64,000 nt of DNA, taken from Terriglobales bacterium. Lineage in GTDB: Bacteria > Acidobacteriota > Terriglobia > Terriglobales > Acidobacteriaceae. The stretch spans positions 88,719 to 152,718 of the forward strand of contig DATMXP010000052.1 in the NCBI GenBank assembly GCA_035561515.1, written 5' to 3'. Below, piece by piece: positions 34,510-45,900 of this stretch. Both the position numbers and the translations under genes were made by a program. Each line of letters starts with the position of its first letter. Position 1 is the stretch's first letter. The notes beneath the pieces are model-generated. The model saw only the letters and a program-made list of their open reading frames with translations, did no database searches and was not told the DNA's origin.

Positions 34510-36684
34510 TTACTTCTTCTTTTTCACCGTTGTCTTCGCCGGTGCCGGCGCAGGCGCTTCCTTCAGCGAAATCAATCCCAACTTCGCCGCGCTTTCGAGG
34601 TATTCCTTGATCGCCTCCGGCGTCACGGTGCCGTAGTACCACTCGCCTCCGGCGAGCGACTCGGCACGACACGCAGCATAGATGTCCCACATGGACCTTT
34701 TGCCGTCAATGAAGTTCAAAGCCTCAAACGCCATCAGCGAATGCAGCCCCTTCGGACGCTTGAGGTCGTGCTCTTTCTTGCGATATTCGGCAATGGAGGC
34801 CGTGCGGGTTGGAATTCGTACTGTGAGTTCTTTCGGAGCGTTGTTTGGGACACAGCCAAACGATTCTGAACACGCGTTCGGTTCGAAACCTTTGGGTGGT
34901 GTTGCAGCGCCGGGAGTGATAGCAAGAGTTTCCCGGGAATCGAACAGCATCTGCTTGATTGTGGCGACCAGCGTTGAATCCGCTCCGATGCTTCGCAATG
35001 ATTCCGCCGAATCTTGCTCCCGTCGGACTGACTGCGCGTTCACATTCATGTAGTCCCAAAGAAAGGCGTTTCCGTCGCGCTGCGCAACGACGACATTTTG
35101 AAGATCGTTGGCCATCCGTTTACGCGCTCCGCGAGTGAACATCCCTGCGACAGTACCGGACTCCTTGGTTCCCGCATTCGCCATGAACCACGTAATCGCA
35201 GTCACCGCCACGGCGTTGCGCTTGAACGTCGTCGGATCCATCTGCCACATGTCGTCGCCTGACGAGTGAATGTACTCGTCGGGGAAGTTGGTGAACGTGG
35301 TGCCGCCATGAACGGCCGCGGTCCAAGCATCGTTGAACGGCATCGCGTCAGTGTTGTTGAAGAAGGGAGTGATCTCCACCGAGTAGCGGTCCCGCGTGCC
35401 AAGCCGCGAGAAGATCGGACGGCTGTAGTGCGATCCCGCCGGTGTGCTCTGCGCCTGCCGTGCGGCGATATAGGAATTGTTCCCGTAATACAGCGACATG
35501 ATGATCGACTCGATCACGTCGTTCATGAACGTCGGACGCGACCACGGCGTACGCATCACGTGCTGCACGCGGCTGAGTCCACCTATCGTCTGGTTCACTC
35601 CGACCATGTCCTGGTTGATGTTGGCGAACGTGTTCTTTACCTCTTCCGGGTGCTCGCCAAAATAGTCGTACGGGCTGTCGATTTCGTTGGTCCACCAGAA
35701 GCGGATGTCACGCACAGGCCGTTCCAGCTTGCCCTCGCGGATCATCTTCACCAGCGCGCGCCCTACTTCGAGCTGGTTGGCGCAGCCGGAGCGATCGTCG
35801 TTGGCGCTGAATTTCTCTTCCTGGATATGAGCCGTCAGAACGATCTGCTGGTCGTGAATCTTCGATCCGCGAATCCAACCTTCCACCATGTGCTGTGTTG
35901 AAGTCGGCGAGAATTCCGACTCGATCGTCACCCGCGCGCGCAACGTTTCCGCCGGAACCTCAACACTCTTCCTCGCCAGCGGATCGAACTCGAAATGCGC
36001 GTTCAGCCGGCGCTTCAAAGCCATGCCCGCCCGATACGAAATGATGAAGCCAAAGCTGGGTTCATGCCCTTCCGCATCGGCTTTCTGGTTGATTCGCGTC
36101 CACGTGATCTGGTCCGGATAGTCGCTCGGCACCACGCGGTTCGAGTAATAGCTAACGATCCCGAGTGCGCCCCGCTTCCACACCGCCTCCTTCTCCACCA
36201 GTGTCGGCGACCCGTTGGCGAGCACGATCTTGCCCTTCACATCCTTACCTTCATAATCGCGTTCGCTGATGCCTTCGCCCACGTCGATCAGTTCTGCCGT
36301 CGCATTTGTCGGACGTGAATTATCGGCAATCGATGTTGCCACTTCCTCGAACGAACCGAGCTTTGTCTCCTTGCCGTCCTTATCAAGGAGCCACAATTCG
36401 CCGGACTTTGGCGTCCACGCCGGCTCCCGGTAGGGAAGCTCAAGAATTCGGACGTCTTCCAGCCCATACTCCTTGGCCTTCGCCGCGATCCAGTTGGCTT
36501 CTTTCATAAAGTCCCCGGCACCGCCGCTCGGCACGTGGAACTGCGTCAGCGTACGTAGATGGTCGAAAGCGATGTCACCCGAAAGTTCGTTGTTCAGCTT
36601 GTTGTAAAGGTCTTCCGGAAGAAACGGGGACGTTTGGGCAAGTGCTGAGATCGAGAACAGCAACAAGAAAATCAGTCGCATCAT
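34510..36684 (-). CDS. M28-like peptidase, secreted, with altered metal-site residues
   Basis: 724 residues: signal peptide (IFLLLFSISALA), a PA-like insert near 110-260, then an M28 core. LTAHIQEEKFSANDDRSG carries the metal-binding His and Asp-Asp of the family but has Gln where the usual HxD aspartate lies; FWWTNEIDS replaces the usual Glu-Glu pair with Asn-Glu. A later ANINQDMVG supplies another Asp. A long C-terminal region ends in a Lys-rich tail (TTVKKKK). Probably a zinc aminopeptidase relative; activity uncertain. Lies 48 bases downstream of the flippase-like gene. Confidence 0.8.
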   Translation of the reverse strand: MMRLIFLLLFSISALAQTSPFLPEDLYNKLNNELSGDIAFDHLRTLTQFHVPSGGAGDFMKEANWIAAKAKEYGLEDVRILELPYREPAWTPKSGELWLLDKDGKETKLGSFEEVATSIADNSRPTNATAELIDVGEGISERDYEGKDVKGKIVLANGSPTLVEKEAVWKRGALGIVSYYSNRVVPSDYPDQITWTRINQKADAEGHEPSFGFIISYRAGMALKRRLNAHFEFDPLARKSVEVPAETLRARVTIESEFSPTSTQHMVEGWIRGSKIHDQQIVLTAHIQEEKFSANDDRSGCANQLEVGRALVKMIREGKLERPVRDIRFWWTNEIDSPYDYFGEHPEEVKNTFANINQDMVGVNQTIGGLSRVQHVMRTPWSRPTFMNDVIESIIMSLYYGNNSYIAARQAQSTPAGSHYSRPIFSRLGTRDRYSVEITPFFNNTDAMPFNDAWTAAVHGGTTFTNFPDEYIHSSGDDMWQMDPTTFKRNAVAVTAITWFMANAGTKESGTVAGMFTRGARKRMANDLQNVVVAQRDGNAFLWDYMNVNAQSVRREQDSAESLRSIGADSTLVATIKQMLFDSRETLAITPGAATPPKGFEPNACSESFGCVPNNAPKELTVRIPTRTASIAEYRKKEHDLKRPKGLHSLMAFEALNFIDGKRSMWDIYAACRAESLAGGEWYYGTVTPEAIKEYLESAAKLGLISLKEAPAPAPAKTTVKKKK

Positions 36685-36732
36685 GGTGCGTCGAAGTATA
36701 AAACACGAGAGTCTCGAAGGAAGAACGAGGGG

Positions 36733-37725
36733 CTACGACGACTGTAAAGCGGCCTGAGTCCGTAGCGACCTCAGACTGAAACCCGAAGCAAAGATTGCAA
36801 ACAGGCCCAGCGTCCATAACGGAACCGTCAGCACAAGAAAATCCACGATCGAGAATGCTGTTGCCGTCGTCTTATCGATACCGTAAATCGACAGTCCCAG
36901 TACGGCAAAGAACTGGAATGTGCCAACGTTCGCCGGAGCATTCGGAATTGCCGTCCCTAGCCGGATGATGAACAGCACCACGAATCCTGCCGTTAAGGGT
37001 AATCGCAACCCAAAGGCCCGCATCATGAACCACGACGCCAGTCCCTGGCACAGCAGCAGTCCAGCCGAGAACAGGAACGCAACCCATATCGATCGCGAGA
37101 GTCCGATCTGGCGAAGTCCGGAGGCCATCTCACGCACGAAGCGCCCGATAGCGGAAGTGTGTTCCGGATCGTCAGCGTCGCGACTGCGCAACACCACCAG
37201 CACAAACACCGCCGTTCCCGCCAGCACAATCACACCCAGAACGTCGCCGGCCGTGGAAAGTAATTTCGGAAGTGGTGCAACAATCGCAGCCCAGGCAACC
37301 GCGAGCAGCAGGCAAAGGGCGTCCAGCAATCGCTCTACCAGCATCGATGGCAACACCGATCGGAACGGCGCGTTAATCCACCGCGATGCCAGAAACGCTC
37401 GCACGCCTTCGCCGACGCGAAGCGGCAGCACCTCGTTCGTGAACAGCCCCGCATAGATCGCCTGCGTTCCACGAAACCACGAGAGCCTGCCAGTGGGCCG
37501 CAGCAGCAGACTCCACCTCATCCCCTGAAAGACATAGGTCAGTATGTCGAAGAAAACTGCTGGAACCAGAAACGCCCACTCCCGGATAGTCAATTGCGCC
37601 AGCACTCGCCTTGGGTGCACATCGTGAAACACCCACACCAGGCATGCGAGCGCAAATACATATCCCATCGCGACTTTTGCGTACGATGGAAGTCGCGGCT
37701 TTGGTGGGGGACTGTCGCTATTCAT
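36733..37725 (-). CDS. UPF0104/LPG-synthase transmembrane-domain (flippase-like) protein
   Basis: 330 residues, about eight membrane helices; GLFTNEVLPLRVGEGVRAF and GTAIPNAPANVGTFQFF are the conserved segments of the lysylphosphatidylglycerol-synthase transmembrane (flippase) family, the same domain found at the N-terminus of MprF. It likely moves a modified lipid across the inner membrane. Third gene of an overlapping trio: its start lies eight bases inside the upstream hydrolase gene. Confidence 0.88.
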   Translation of the reverse strand: MNSDSPPPKPRLPSYAKVAMGYVFALACLVWVFHDVHPRRVLAQLTIREWAFLVPAVFFDILTYVFQGMRWSLLLRPTGRLSWFRGTQAIYAGLFTNEVLPLRVGEGVRAFLASRWINAPFRSVLPSMLVERLLDALCLLLAVAWAAIVAPLPKLLSTAGDVLGVIVLAGTAVFVLVVLRSRDADDPEHTSAIGRFVREMASGLRQIGLSRSIWVAFLFSAGLLLCQGLASWFMMRAFGLRLPLTAGFVVLFIIRLGTAIPNAPANVGTFQFFAVLGLSIYGIDKTTATAFSIVDFLVLTVPLWTLGLFAIFASGFSLRSLRTQAALQSS

Positions 37726-38506
37726 GACCGGCCGACCAGATCCAGGCCGCCCCTTCGATGAGCGATCGGAAGAACTCTTCTGTCTTGCCCGTGAATTTGT
37801 GATCGGAAGCGGCGATTACGTTCAATCGTTTGGGGTCATTCGCCTTGGCGTAGAGCTTGTTCGTCGCATCCAGGCTGATGTACTCATCCTTAACTGAGGC
37901 GATCATGAAAAACGGCAGCGGGGCAACATTGCCGATGTAATCGGCGCTGGCGAAGGTCGGTTCGTTCGGAAGTGTCTTCCGCATTTCCGCCATCAGGTCG
38001 GACCACCGCCACGCCAGGATGTTCCTTTCCGTCAGACCGATCGAGATCAGTCCATTCAACACCTCTCGTGAACCCGGGTCGGCGGCCGCCGCGAGGGCCA
38101 GGCCTGCTCCCTCTGACCAGCCAACCACCAGCACTTTCTCGCGCTCTCCTCGAATCCATCCCGCCAGTGTCCGCCAGTCGGAAGCAATGTCCTTCGGCGT
38201 CAGTGTCGATGCTGAAAAGCTCTGAAGATAACGGCGCGTATCCAATCCGAGTACGTCGTAACCGGCGCCGGCCAGTCTTTCCGCGATCGTGACTCCGAAA
38301 CCGCGCCACCCTCCTTCTCCCGGTGCGTAGATTAATTTCCGGTGCGGCCCCGAACCGGCACCCGGCAGGAAGTAGACATCCTGCGCCTGTCCGCGAATGA
38401 CGAAGCTGTTCCGTCCCGCCCGTGGCGGATCCGCCGCGACCGCCGTGATCGTTGAAAGAAGCAAGACGACCAGCACCAGCAATCTTCTACTCGTCACTGT
38501 CATCAT
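37718..38506 (-). CDS. AcvB/VirJ-like alpha/beta hydrolase, secreted
   Basis: 262 residues with a signal peptide (LLVLVVLLLSTITAVAA). VirJ-like features are APGEGGWRGFGVTIAERL, GLDTRRYLQSFS and the nucleophile elbow G-W-S-E-G-A-G; AcvB of Agrobacterium hydrolyses lysyl-phosphatidylglycerol. Here its gene overlaps the aminoacyl-PG synthase gene by 20 bases upstream and the flippase-like gene by 8 bases downstream, which supports a lipid-related role (inference). The catalytic His probably lies in ASDHKFTGK. Confidence 0.82.
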   Translation of the reverse strand: MMTVTSRRLLVLVVLLLSTITAVAADPPRAGRNSFVIRGQAQDVYFLPGAGSGPHRKLIYAPGEGGWRGFGVTIAERLAGAGYDVLGLDTRRYLQSFSASTLTPKDIASDWRTLAGWIRGEREKVLVVGWSEGAGLALAAAADPGSREVLNGLISIGLTERNILAWRWSDLMAEMRKTLPNEPTFASADYIGNVAPLPFFMIASVKDEYISLDATNKLYAKANDPKRLNVIAASDHKFTGKTEEFFRSLIEGAAWIWSAGHE

Positions 38507-40256
38507 TGTCCTTCTCCTCGATCTCCGAAACGGCTCGCAACGCCAGCGCCACCTTTGGCAGGTCGGTCACCTGCGAGTAGATCAGGTATCGCGGTTCCCA
38601 CGACGTAGCGAACTTCGCCTTGTACTGCCGCAGCCCTCGGAAGCTGAACACAAAATTAAGCTGCTGGAAGAACGAATGGATCGCCCGCTCCTCCGGACGC
38701 GCTTCCTCTCGCTCGTTGAATCCCGACATCGGCGCCATACCCAGGTTGAACTTCTCGTATCCCTGATCTCGGGCCCATAGGAACAGCTTCACGAACAGAT
38801 ACTCCATCACTCCGTTCGGAGCGTCCGTCCGTCGCCGCATCAGATCGATGCTTGCCTCCTTCATGTTCGGCAGCGTCGTCAGATTTACGAAAGCAAGTAT
38901 CTTGCCGCCACTATCCTCGGCCACGAACACCGGCGTCGACGCAATGTAGTTCTCTTCGAAGGCGCCCAGCGTAAACGTCCGCTCCCGCCGGCCCGGAATC
39001 TGCAGCCATTCATCCGACACGTCCTTCAATTCGGCCACAATTCTCGGCGGCACCGGCGACGGATACATCTTGAAACTTATCCCCATCGTTTCCAGTTGCC
39101 GGACTTTGTAGCGAAACTCCTTCTTGCTTTTCCCATCCAGCGAATAGTCCACCAGCCTGACGATCGCGTCATCGCCAATCTTCAACCTCTTCAACCCTGC
39201 CGCCCGATATTCGGGAAGATAGTCCGGCAGCGTTTGATGAAAGGCCACACTCCAGCCGTTGTCGCGACAGTATTCAGCGAACGCTCCTATGGTTGGCAGG
39301 ACTTCCTCCGCCGGTCCCACCGGATCCCCCAGCGCGAGTGCCACATTCCTTGCGACCCGATACGCGATGAACGTCCGATGCGTCCGCGAGAAGTAATACG
39401 ACTTGTCGTGCCACAGTTTGAAATAATCCAGCGCTGTGCGCGAGTGCCGGTTCGCGATCTGCTGCGCAAGCGCGTGTTCGCGCGGCGCGGTCCGGAACTG
39501 GTACACGATCGGACGAAACAGCGCGAAGCCCGCATAGGCCACGGCGACACCCGAAACGATATGCACCGAGTCCAGGAACCACGCTCCGTAATGTGTCAGC
39601 GGAGTTAGCTGCGGCTTCTGCGAAAAGGTAATCAGGTCGATGGTCGAAGCGACCGCTTGCGGAAGGTGGAAGTTGATTCCAAAGTGATGGCGGTCCAGGA
39701 ACCAGAAACCCGCCACTCCGTATACGAATGCGAACTCGAACGCAGCCAGCAGACGAATGACCGCGCCGCCAAAATCCTGCACGCTGCTGCGTACCGAAAA
39801 CGTCTTTCGAGCCGCCAGCAGCAGGATGGCCAACGCCGCTGACACCAGCGCTTCTTCATAGTCCAGACCCTTCGTGAGGTGAAACACCACCGAAGCGCAT
39901 GCCAGTGCAACCGCTACCGCCCAGGCCCTTTTCTTGCGTTTGAGAATGTTGAGGGAAGTAATGACCAGCGCAAATCCCGACAGCAACGCCAGGGTTCTCG
40001 ACAGTCCGATGAACTCGATCGGAAATATCTCCCGCAGCACCTTCGGGTGCGTCGGCCCTCCCATCGTCGAGAAGACGTTCACCACGCCGCTGCCGAACGT
40101 GACCGCCGCCACCGCCAGCGCAATCCAGAAACGCCTCCGGTGTCCGAGGAAATGGCTCGCGAGCGCATCCTCTCTCACACGCTCGGCGTGCTGCGCGACC
40201 GGGATCGGTCCGCGCGGTGCAGACGTCGCTGCGGTACTTTGCTGTCGGACAGCCAT
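38487..40256 (-). CDS. MprF-type aminoacyl-phosphatidylglycerol synthase (DUF2156)
   Basis: 589 residues from the ATG at 40256 (a GTG at 40277 would add seven). About six membrane helices (80-260) precede a cytosolic DUF2156 domain (about 300-580) with SIDLMRRRTDAPNGVMEYLF, LWARDQGYEKFNLGMAPMSG and the C-terminal YKAKFATSWEPRYL, the MprF catalytic signature. It transfers an amino acid from aminoacyl-tRNA to phosphatidylglycerol, lowering surface negative charge. First gene of the overlapping trio. Confidence 0.92.
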   Translation of the reverse strand: MAVRQQSTAATSAPRGPIPVAQHAERVREDALASHFLGHRRRFWIALAVAAVTFGSGVVNVFSTMGGPTHPKVLREIFPIEFIGLSRTLALLSGFALVITSLNILKRKKRAWAVAVALACASVVFHLTKGLDYEEALVSAALAILLLAARKTFSVRSSVQDFGGAVIRLLAAFEFAFVYGVAGFWFLDRHHFGINFHLPQAVASTIDLITFSQKPQLTPLTHYGAWFLDSVHIVSGVAVAYAGFALFRPIVYQFRTAPREHALAQQIANRHSRTALDYFKLWHDKSYYFSRTHRTFIAYRVARNVALALGDPVGPAEEVLPTIGAFAEYCRDNGWSVAFHQTLPDYLPEYRAAGLKRLKIGDDAIVRLVDYSLDGKSKKEFRYKVRQLETMGISFKMYPSPVPPRIVAELKDVSDEWLQIPGRRERTFTLGAFEENYIASTPVFVAEDSGGKILAFVNLTTLPNMKEASIDLMRRRTDAPNGVMEYLFVKLFLWARDQGYEKFNLGMAPMSGFNEREEARPEERAIHSFFQQLNFVFSFRGLRQYKAKFATSWEPRYLIYSQVTDLPKVALALRAVSEIEEKDNDDSDE

Positions 40257-40406
40257 GCGTACCAGCTCGCAAAACACAAACCTAAAGCTGTAGGAAGTTT
40301 AACGCTCCACCCGCTGGCTTGTTTCGCAAACTCCACCAGCACTTACCGTACACAAAACAAATGATTCCCAATTTGGAGCGAAGTCATCCAACCCGCAGGT
40401 GCACTC

Positions 40407-40883
40407 ATGGACAAGCTCCGGGAAGAACTCGCCTTCCAGCTCCGCAAGGGAAACGCCCACGTCCCGCTCGAAGAAGCCGTGAAAGACCTGCCGCTCAAAG
40501 CACAGGGAACCGTCCCCAAAGGCATGCCCTACTCAGCCTGGCAGCTTCTCGAGCACATTCGCCTCGCCCAGCGCGACATGCTCGACTTCTGCTCCAACGA
40601 AGACGGGCACTACCAGCACAAGACCTTCCCCGACGACTACTGGCCCGCTTCCCCCGAGCCGCCCAACTCCAGGGTCTGGTCACAATCCGTGAAGCAGATC
40701 CAGTCCGACCGCGACGCCTTTATCGCCCTCATCTCCGATCCCAAACGCGATCTTTTTGCCCGGTTTCCCTGGGGAACCGGCCAGACTCTCTTCCACGAAG
40801 CCTGTCTCATCTTGGATCACAATGCCTATCATCTCGGCGAATTAGTCGCCGTTCGGCGTCTTCTCGGCGAATGGAAATCGTAA
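40407..40883 (+). CDS. DinB-family protein
   Basis: 158 residues. Four-helix-bundle DinB fold with the metal-binding His triad: His in SAWQLLEHIRLAQRDML and two in ILDHNAYHLGEL. Family members are nickel/zinc-binding and often act as thiol-dependent transferases. Divergent from the synthase gene, and the start is close to the window between them. Substrate unknown. Confidence 0.88.
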   Translation: MDKLREELAFQLRKGNAHVPLEEAVKDLPLKAQGTVPKGMPYSAWQLLEHIRLAQRDMLDFCSNEDGHYQHKTFPDDYWPASPEPPNSRVWSQSVKQIQSDRDAFIALISDPKRDLFARFPWGTGQTLFHEACLILDHNAYHLGELVAVRRLLGEWKS

Positions 40884-41026
40884 GTAGCTTAGAATCAGCA
40901 GCTTACAATTAGGTTAATTCGAGCAACTTTGCTATACTCTCTTGCATCTTATAGCTGTCTGTCAGGCCTGCATCCCTGCGATCCAGCCAATTTGGCAATC
41001 AAACATTGTAAAAAGGATGTAAGTCC

Positions 41027-41054
41027 GCTACTTCGGGGCCTCTGTGGCGTCTAA
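41027..41054 (+). promoter_or_regulatory. Candidate ECF-sigma-type promoter ahead of the omega-like gene
   Basis: GCTACTT, a 15-base spacer and GTCTAA match the sigma-E-like arrangement (GGAACTT, N15-16, GTCTAA) at five of seven and six of six positions. About 55 bases before the gene start. A second -10-like TATACT occurs at 40933. Not proven. Confidence 0.35.
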
Positions 41055-41109
41055 TACATAGACTGCTGACGTAACTCGAAGCAGGACAGGGAATTGGAGA
41101 ACCTTAACG

Positions 41110-41325
41110 ATGCGTTCTGATCTGGTTTACGAAGCTTTACACACGATGAGAAATCGTTATATGCTGTGCCAAGTTGCCTCCAAGGCAACGCGAAAGTTCC
41201 ATCGGCCGAATACGCGGATTCCGGACACAATGAATGATGTCCTGAACAAGATCGCGGATTCGAACCGGCAGGAAGTGATGTCCGAGCCGGAAGTTTATGT
41301 AGAAGCGCAGAAGCGGGCTGCCTAA
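41110..41325 (+). CDS. rpoZ: RNA polymerase omega-like protein, 71 aa
   Basis: Resembles the divergent omega subunit annotated in Acidobacteriota: R-S-D-L-V-Y-E-A-L, N-R-Y-M-L-C-Q-V-A-S-K-A-T-R, then R-P-N-T-R and a short C-terminal tail (VYVEAQKRAA). Omega stabilises beta-prime in RNA polymerase. GGAG lies 11 bases upstream. Placed immediately before rho, 78 bases away. Recognition rests on memory of the family; a profile search is needed. Confidence 0.65.
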   Translation: MRSDLVYEALHTMRNRYMLCQVASKATRKFHRPNTRIPDTMNDVLNKIADSNRQEVMSEPEVYVEAQKRAA

Positions 41326-41409
41326 GCCCGCTTCCCAGCGCGTCTCCCGCTCGGCGCGCCACGCGATATCTTCCGACCTCCCTTTCGATAGAAATCCCCG
41401 TAGGTGAAC

Positions 41410-42660
<1,251 letters not shown>

Positions 42661-42688
42661 CGCTCACATCGAAGTTGTTTTGCGCTTG

Positions 42689-42719
42689 AACCCTCGGTCC
42701 AAATGGGCCGGGGGTTTTT
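42689..42719 (+). terminator. Intrinsic terminator after rho
   Basis: 12-bp stem AACCCTCGGTCC / GGGCCGGGGGTT with two wobble pairs, loop AAAT, then T-run. Confidence 0.85.
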
Positions 42720-42934
42720 GCTTTTCATGATGCTTTCCCAATTTGGAATTCGAAAAATCCCGCCTGCAAAGGCATTCGAAGTGGCAATTTCCCAGTAAAC
42801 AGTGATTTTTCACCCAAGAAAGTGGAATTCTTAGGAAAAAATCAATATGATTCGCCCGTCTAATGGACTCACCTTCGGAGTGATTACGAAAGGGAGCCTG
42901 GATGATCTAGAAGTGCCTTTTTTGGGGAGGCTAA

Positions 42935-45900
42935 ATGCGATTCAGAATTTTGATGCTCGTCCTGCTATTGGGCGCGCTCTCCATTCTCTGCTCAGCACAG
43001 GAGACCACAGCCACTATTACTGGTGTCGTAAAAGACGCCAGCGGCGCGGTGTTGCCGAACGTGGACGTGGTGATCCGGAACACGGGCACGGGACAGGAGC
43101 GCGCTGTCACAACTAGCCAGGAAGGCGAGTACACAGCGACGTCACTGCCTATCGGGACCTATGAAGTCAGCGTGAAGCGCGCCGGTTTCAAGGATTTTCT
43201 CGTCAAAAATATCATCCTTAACGTGAATGATCGCCGCCGTATCGAGGCTACCCTCCAGGTCGGCGGATCTTCCGAACAGGTCACCGTCGAAGCGGCTGAA
43301 CTTGCCGTCCAGACGGAAAACTCTCAGGTCGGCTCGGTCGTCACCGGTCGCACCGTCCAGGAAATGCCCCTCAACGGCCGCAGCCTGTTTAGTCTTGTGG
43401 CCCTCCAACCCGGTGTCTCCGCTGCCAGCGGTATCGTCAGCGGCCGCGTCGGCGTCGGCCTCGACAACCTTGCTAGCGTCAACGTCAACGGCATGCGCGC
43501 TGCCCAGAACAACTGGCTCATCGACGGCGCCGACAACGTGGACACAGGTTCGAACCTCGGTCTGCTGAACTACATCAGTATCGATAGCGTCGCCGAATTC
43601 CGTATTCTCCGCGGCAACTACAGCGCCGAGTTCGGACAACGTGGCGGCGGCCAGATCAACGTCGTCACCAAGAGCGGCACCAACAACCTTCACGGTGGCG
43701 CGTTCTACTTCGGACGCAATGACGCACTCGATGCGGTCAACGCGTTCAGCACACTTGACCTCAACAAGGACGGAAAAGTCGATCCGGCACCTATTCGCTA
43801 TCACAACTTCGGCTACAACATCGGCGGTCCCGTGGTGAAGAACAAGCTGTTCTTCTTCTGGAATCATGAATTCCGCCGGGTAAAGCAGGTGCGCCTGCAG
43901 GGTGTTCAGAACGCCGTTGTACCAACCGCGCTAGAACGTCAGGGCATCTTCTCCAGCGCCATCGTTGATCCTCTGACTTGTACAGGGTCGAGCAGTAGCA
44001 CTTGCACACCGTTTGCGAACAATACGATCCCGACCAATCGGATCGATCCCAACGCTTTGGCGTATCTCAGCATCATCCCCATGCCGAACGCGTCCATCCC
44101 CAACAGCTCCATCAATTTCCAGTCTGCGACACCTCAGTCGCGCAACTATCGGGAAGAGTTGGTACGAATCGACTACAACCTCAGCGACCGCCACAAGATC
44201 TTCGGACGCTGGATGAAGGACACCATCCCCTCCACGGAACCGTTTGGTGAGGTGTTCGGTAGCAACCAGACCAACATTCCTTTCATCGCCGAGACCGAGA
44301 CCAACATCCCGGCTCAGAACCTGGTTTTGGAATGGAACTGGTTGCCCTCAAATACGATGGTCAACACTCTGGCCTTTAACATGTCCAGGGGTGGCATCCA
44401 ATCGAAGTTTATCGGGACAGGTCTCCGTAGCGTGGCACCTAATATCGCGGAGTACTTCGACCAGGTGCCTGCCAAGGTGCTGCCGAGCATATCATTTGGA
44501 GGTATCTACTCGAACTACGGTTATTACGCTGATCCACCGTATGACAATACATATGGTTCGTACCGGATCAAGGACACTGTGGCTTGGGTGAAAGGTAAAC
44601 ACTCCTTCAAGTTCGGTTACTTGTTCTCCCATGAGTACAAGAACGAGAACAACGCCAGCGGCATCAACGGTACGTTTACGTTCCCGGGCACGAGCAGCAA
44701 CGACTACTTCTCGACCGGTAACTCTTTCGCTGATTTCCTCCTTGGCCGCGCATCTGCGTACTCCGAGAACGACATCGACTTCGCGTCGAAGCTCCGTTAC
44801 CAGATGCACGAAGCCTTTGCCCAGGACGATTTCAAGGTTCTTCCGAACTTGACCTTGAACCTCGGTGTACGTTGGTCTGCCATTCTGCCGCCGTACGATC
44901 TGGACAACCGCCTGACCAACTTCTTGCCGGAGATGTTCGATCCGGCACGGGCATATACCATCCGCTTAACAGCACAGACTCCGTACGCTGCGGGTACCCG
45001 TGTGCAGGGAACCGGTGATCCTCTGAACGGCATCATCATCGCCGGCCAGAATTCGCCTTGGGGCAAATACGTCAGCAAACCGCAGTGGAAGACGGTTGCG
45101 CCGCGCTTCGGATTCGCATGGGATCCCTGGAGCAACGGCAAGACGGCTGTCCGCGGCGGCTACGGCATGTTCTTCGACCGTACCCTCTCGGGCACGTTCC
45201 TCCAGAACGCTTTCGTCAACCCGCCGTTTGTGAACACGGTGACCGCTCTCTCTTCGGGCGGCGTCAATTCGCCCACGTTCACAAATCCTGGCGGCGGCAT
45301 TTCCCGCGATCCCGAAGCTTTGGTACCCACGTTGATCGCTACGAGCGGTGACTTCAAAATTCCAACAACGCACCAGTGGAACCTGACCGTTCAGCACGAA
45401 CTGCCCGGACAGGTGATCATGGAAGTAGCGTATGTCGGCAACCACGCAAGCCATCTTTTACGCGAGTTGCGTATCAATCAAACGCCAGCCGGGACAGCGA
45501 GCCCTGCAGCGGCTTACACCAAATACAGGGGTTACGGTAACATCCGTGTTCGCGACACTTCCTCCAGCTCCAGCTACAACGCGTTGCAAGTAGGCGTTAA
45601 CAAGCGGGCAGCGAGAGGGCTTACAGTTGGAATGGCGTATACCTGGTCCAAAGTCATCACCGACTCTCCAAGTGACCGTTCCGACTTCCAGCAGGACATT
45701 AACAACTTGGCGGCGGAGCGTGGCTTGGCGGATTTCGACAAGACCCACATCTTCGCCTCGAACTTCCTCTACGAGTTGCCGTTCTTCAACAACTCCAGCA
45801 AGACCCTGAAGAACGTTCTCGGCGGATGGCAGTTCGGCGGCATCTTCCGTGCGGAAAGCGGACGCGCGCAGACGGTTACCGCGAGCAACTCGTCAGCAAA

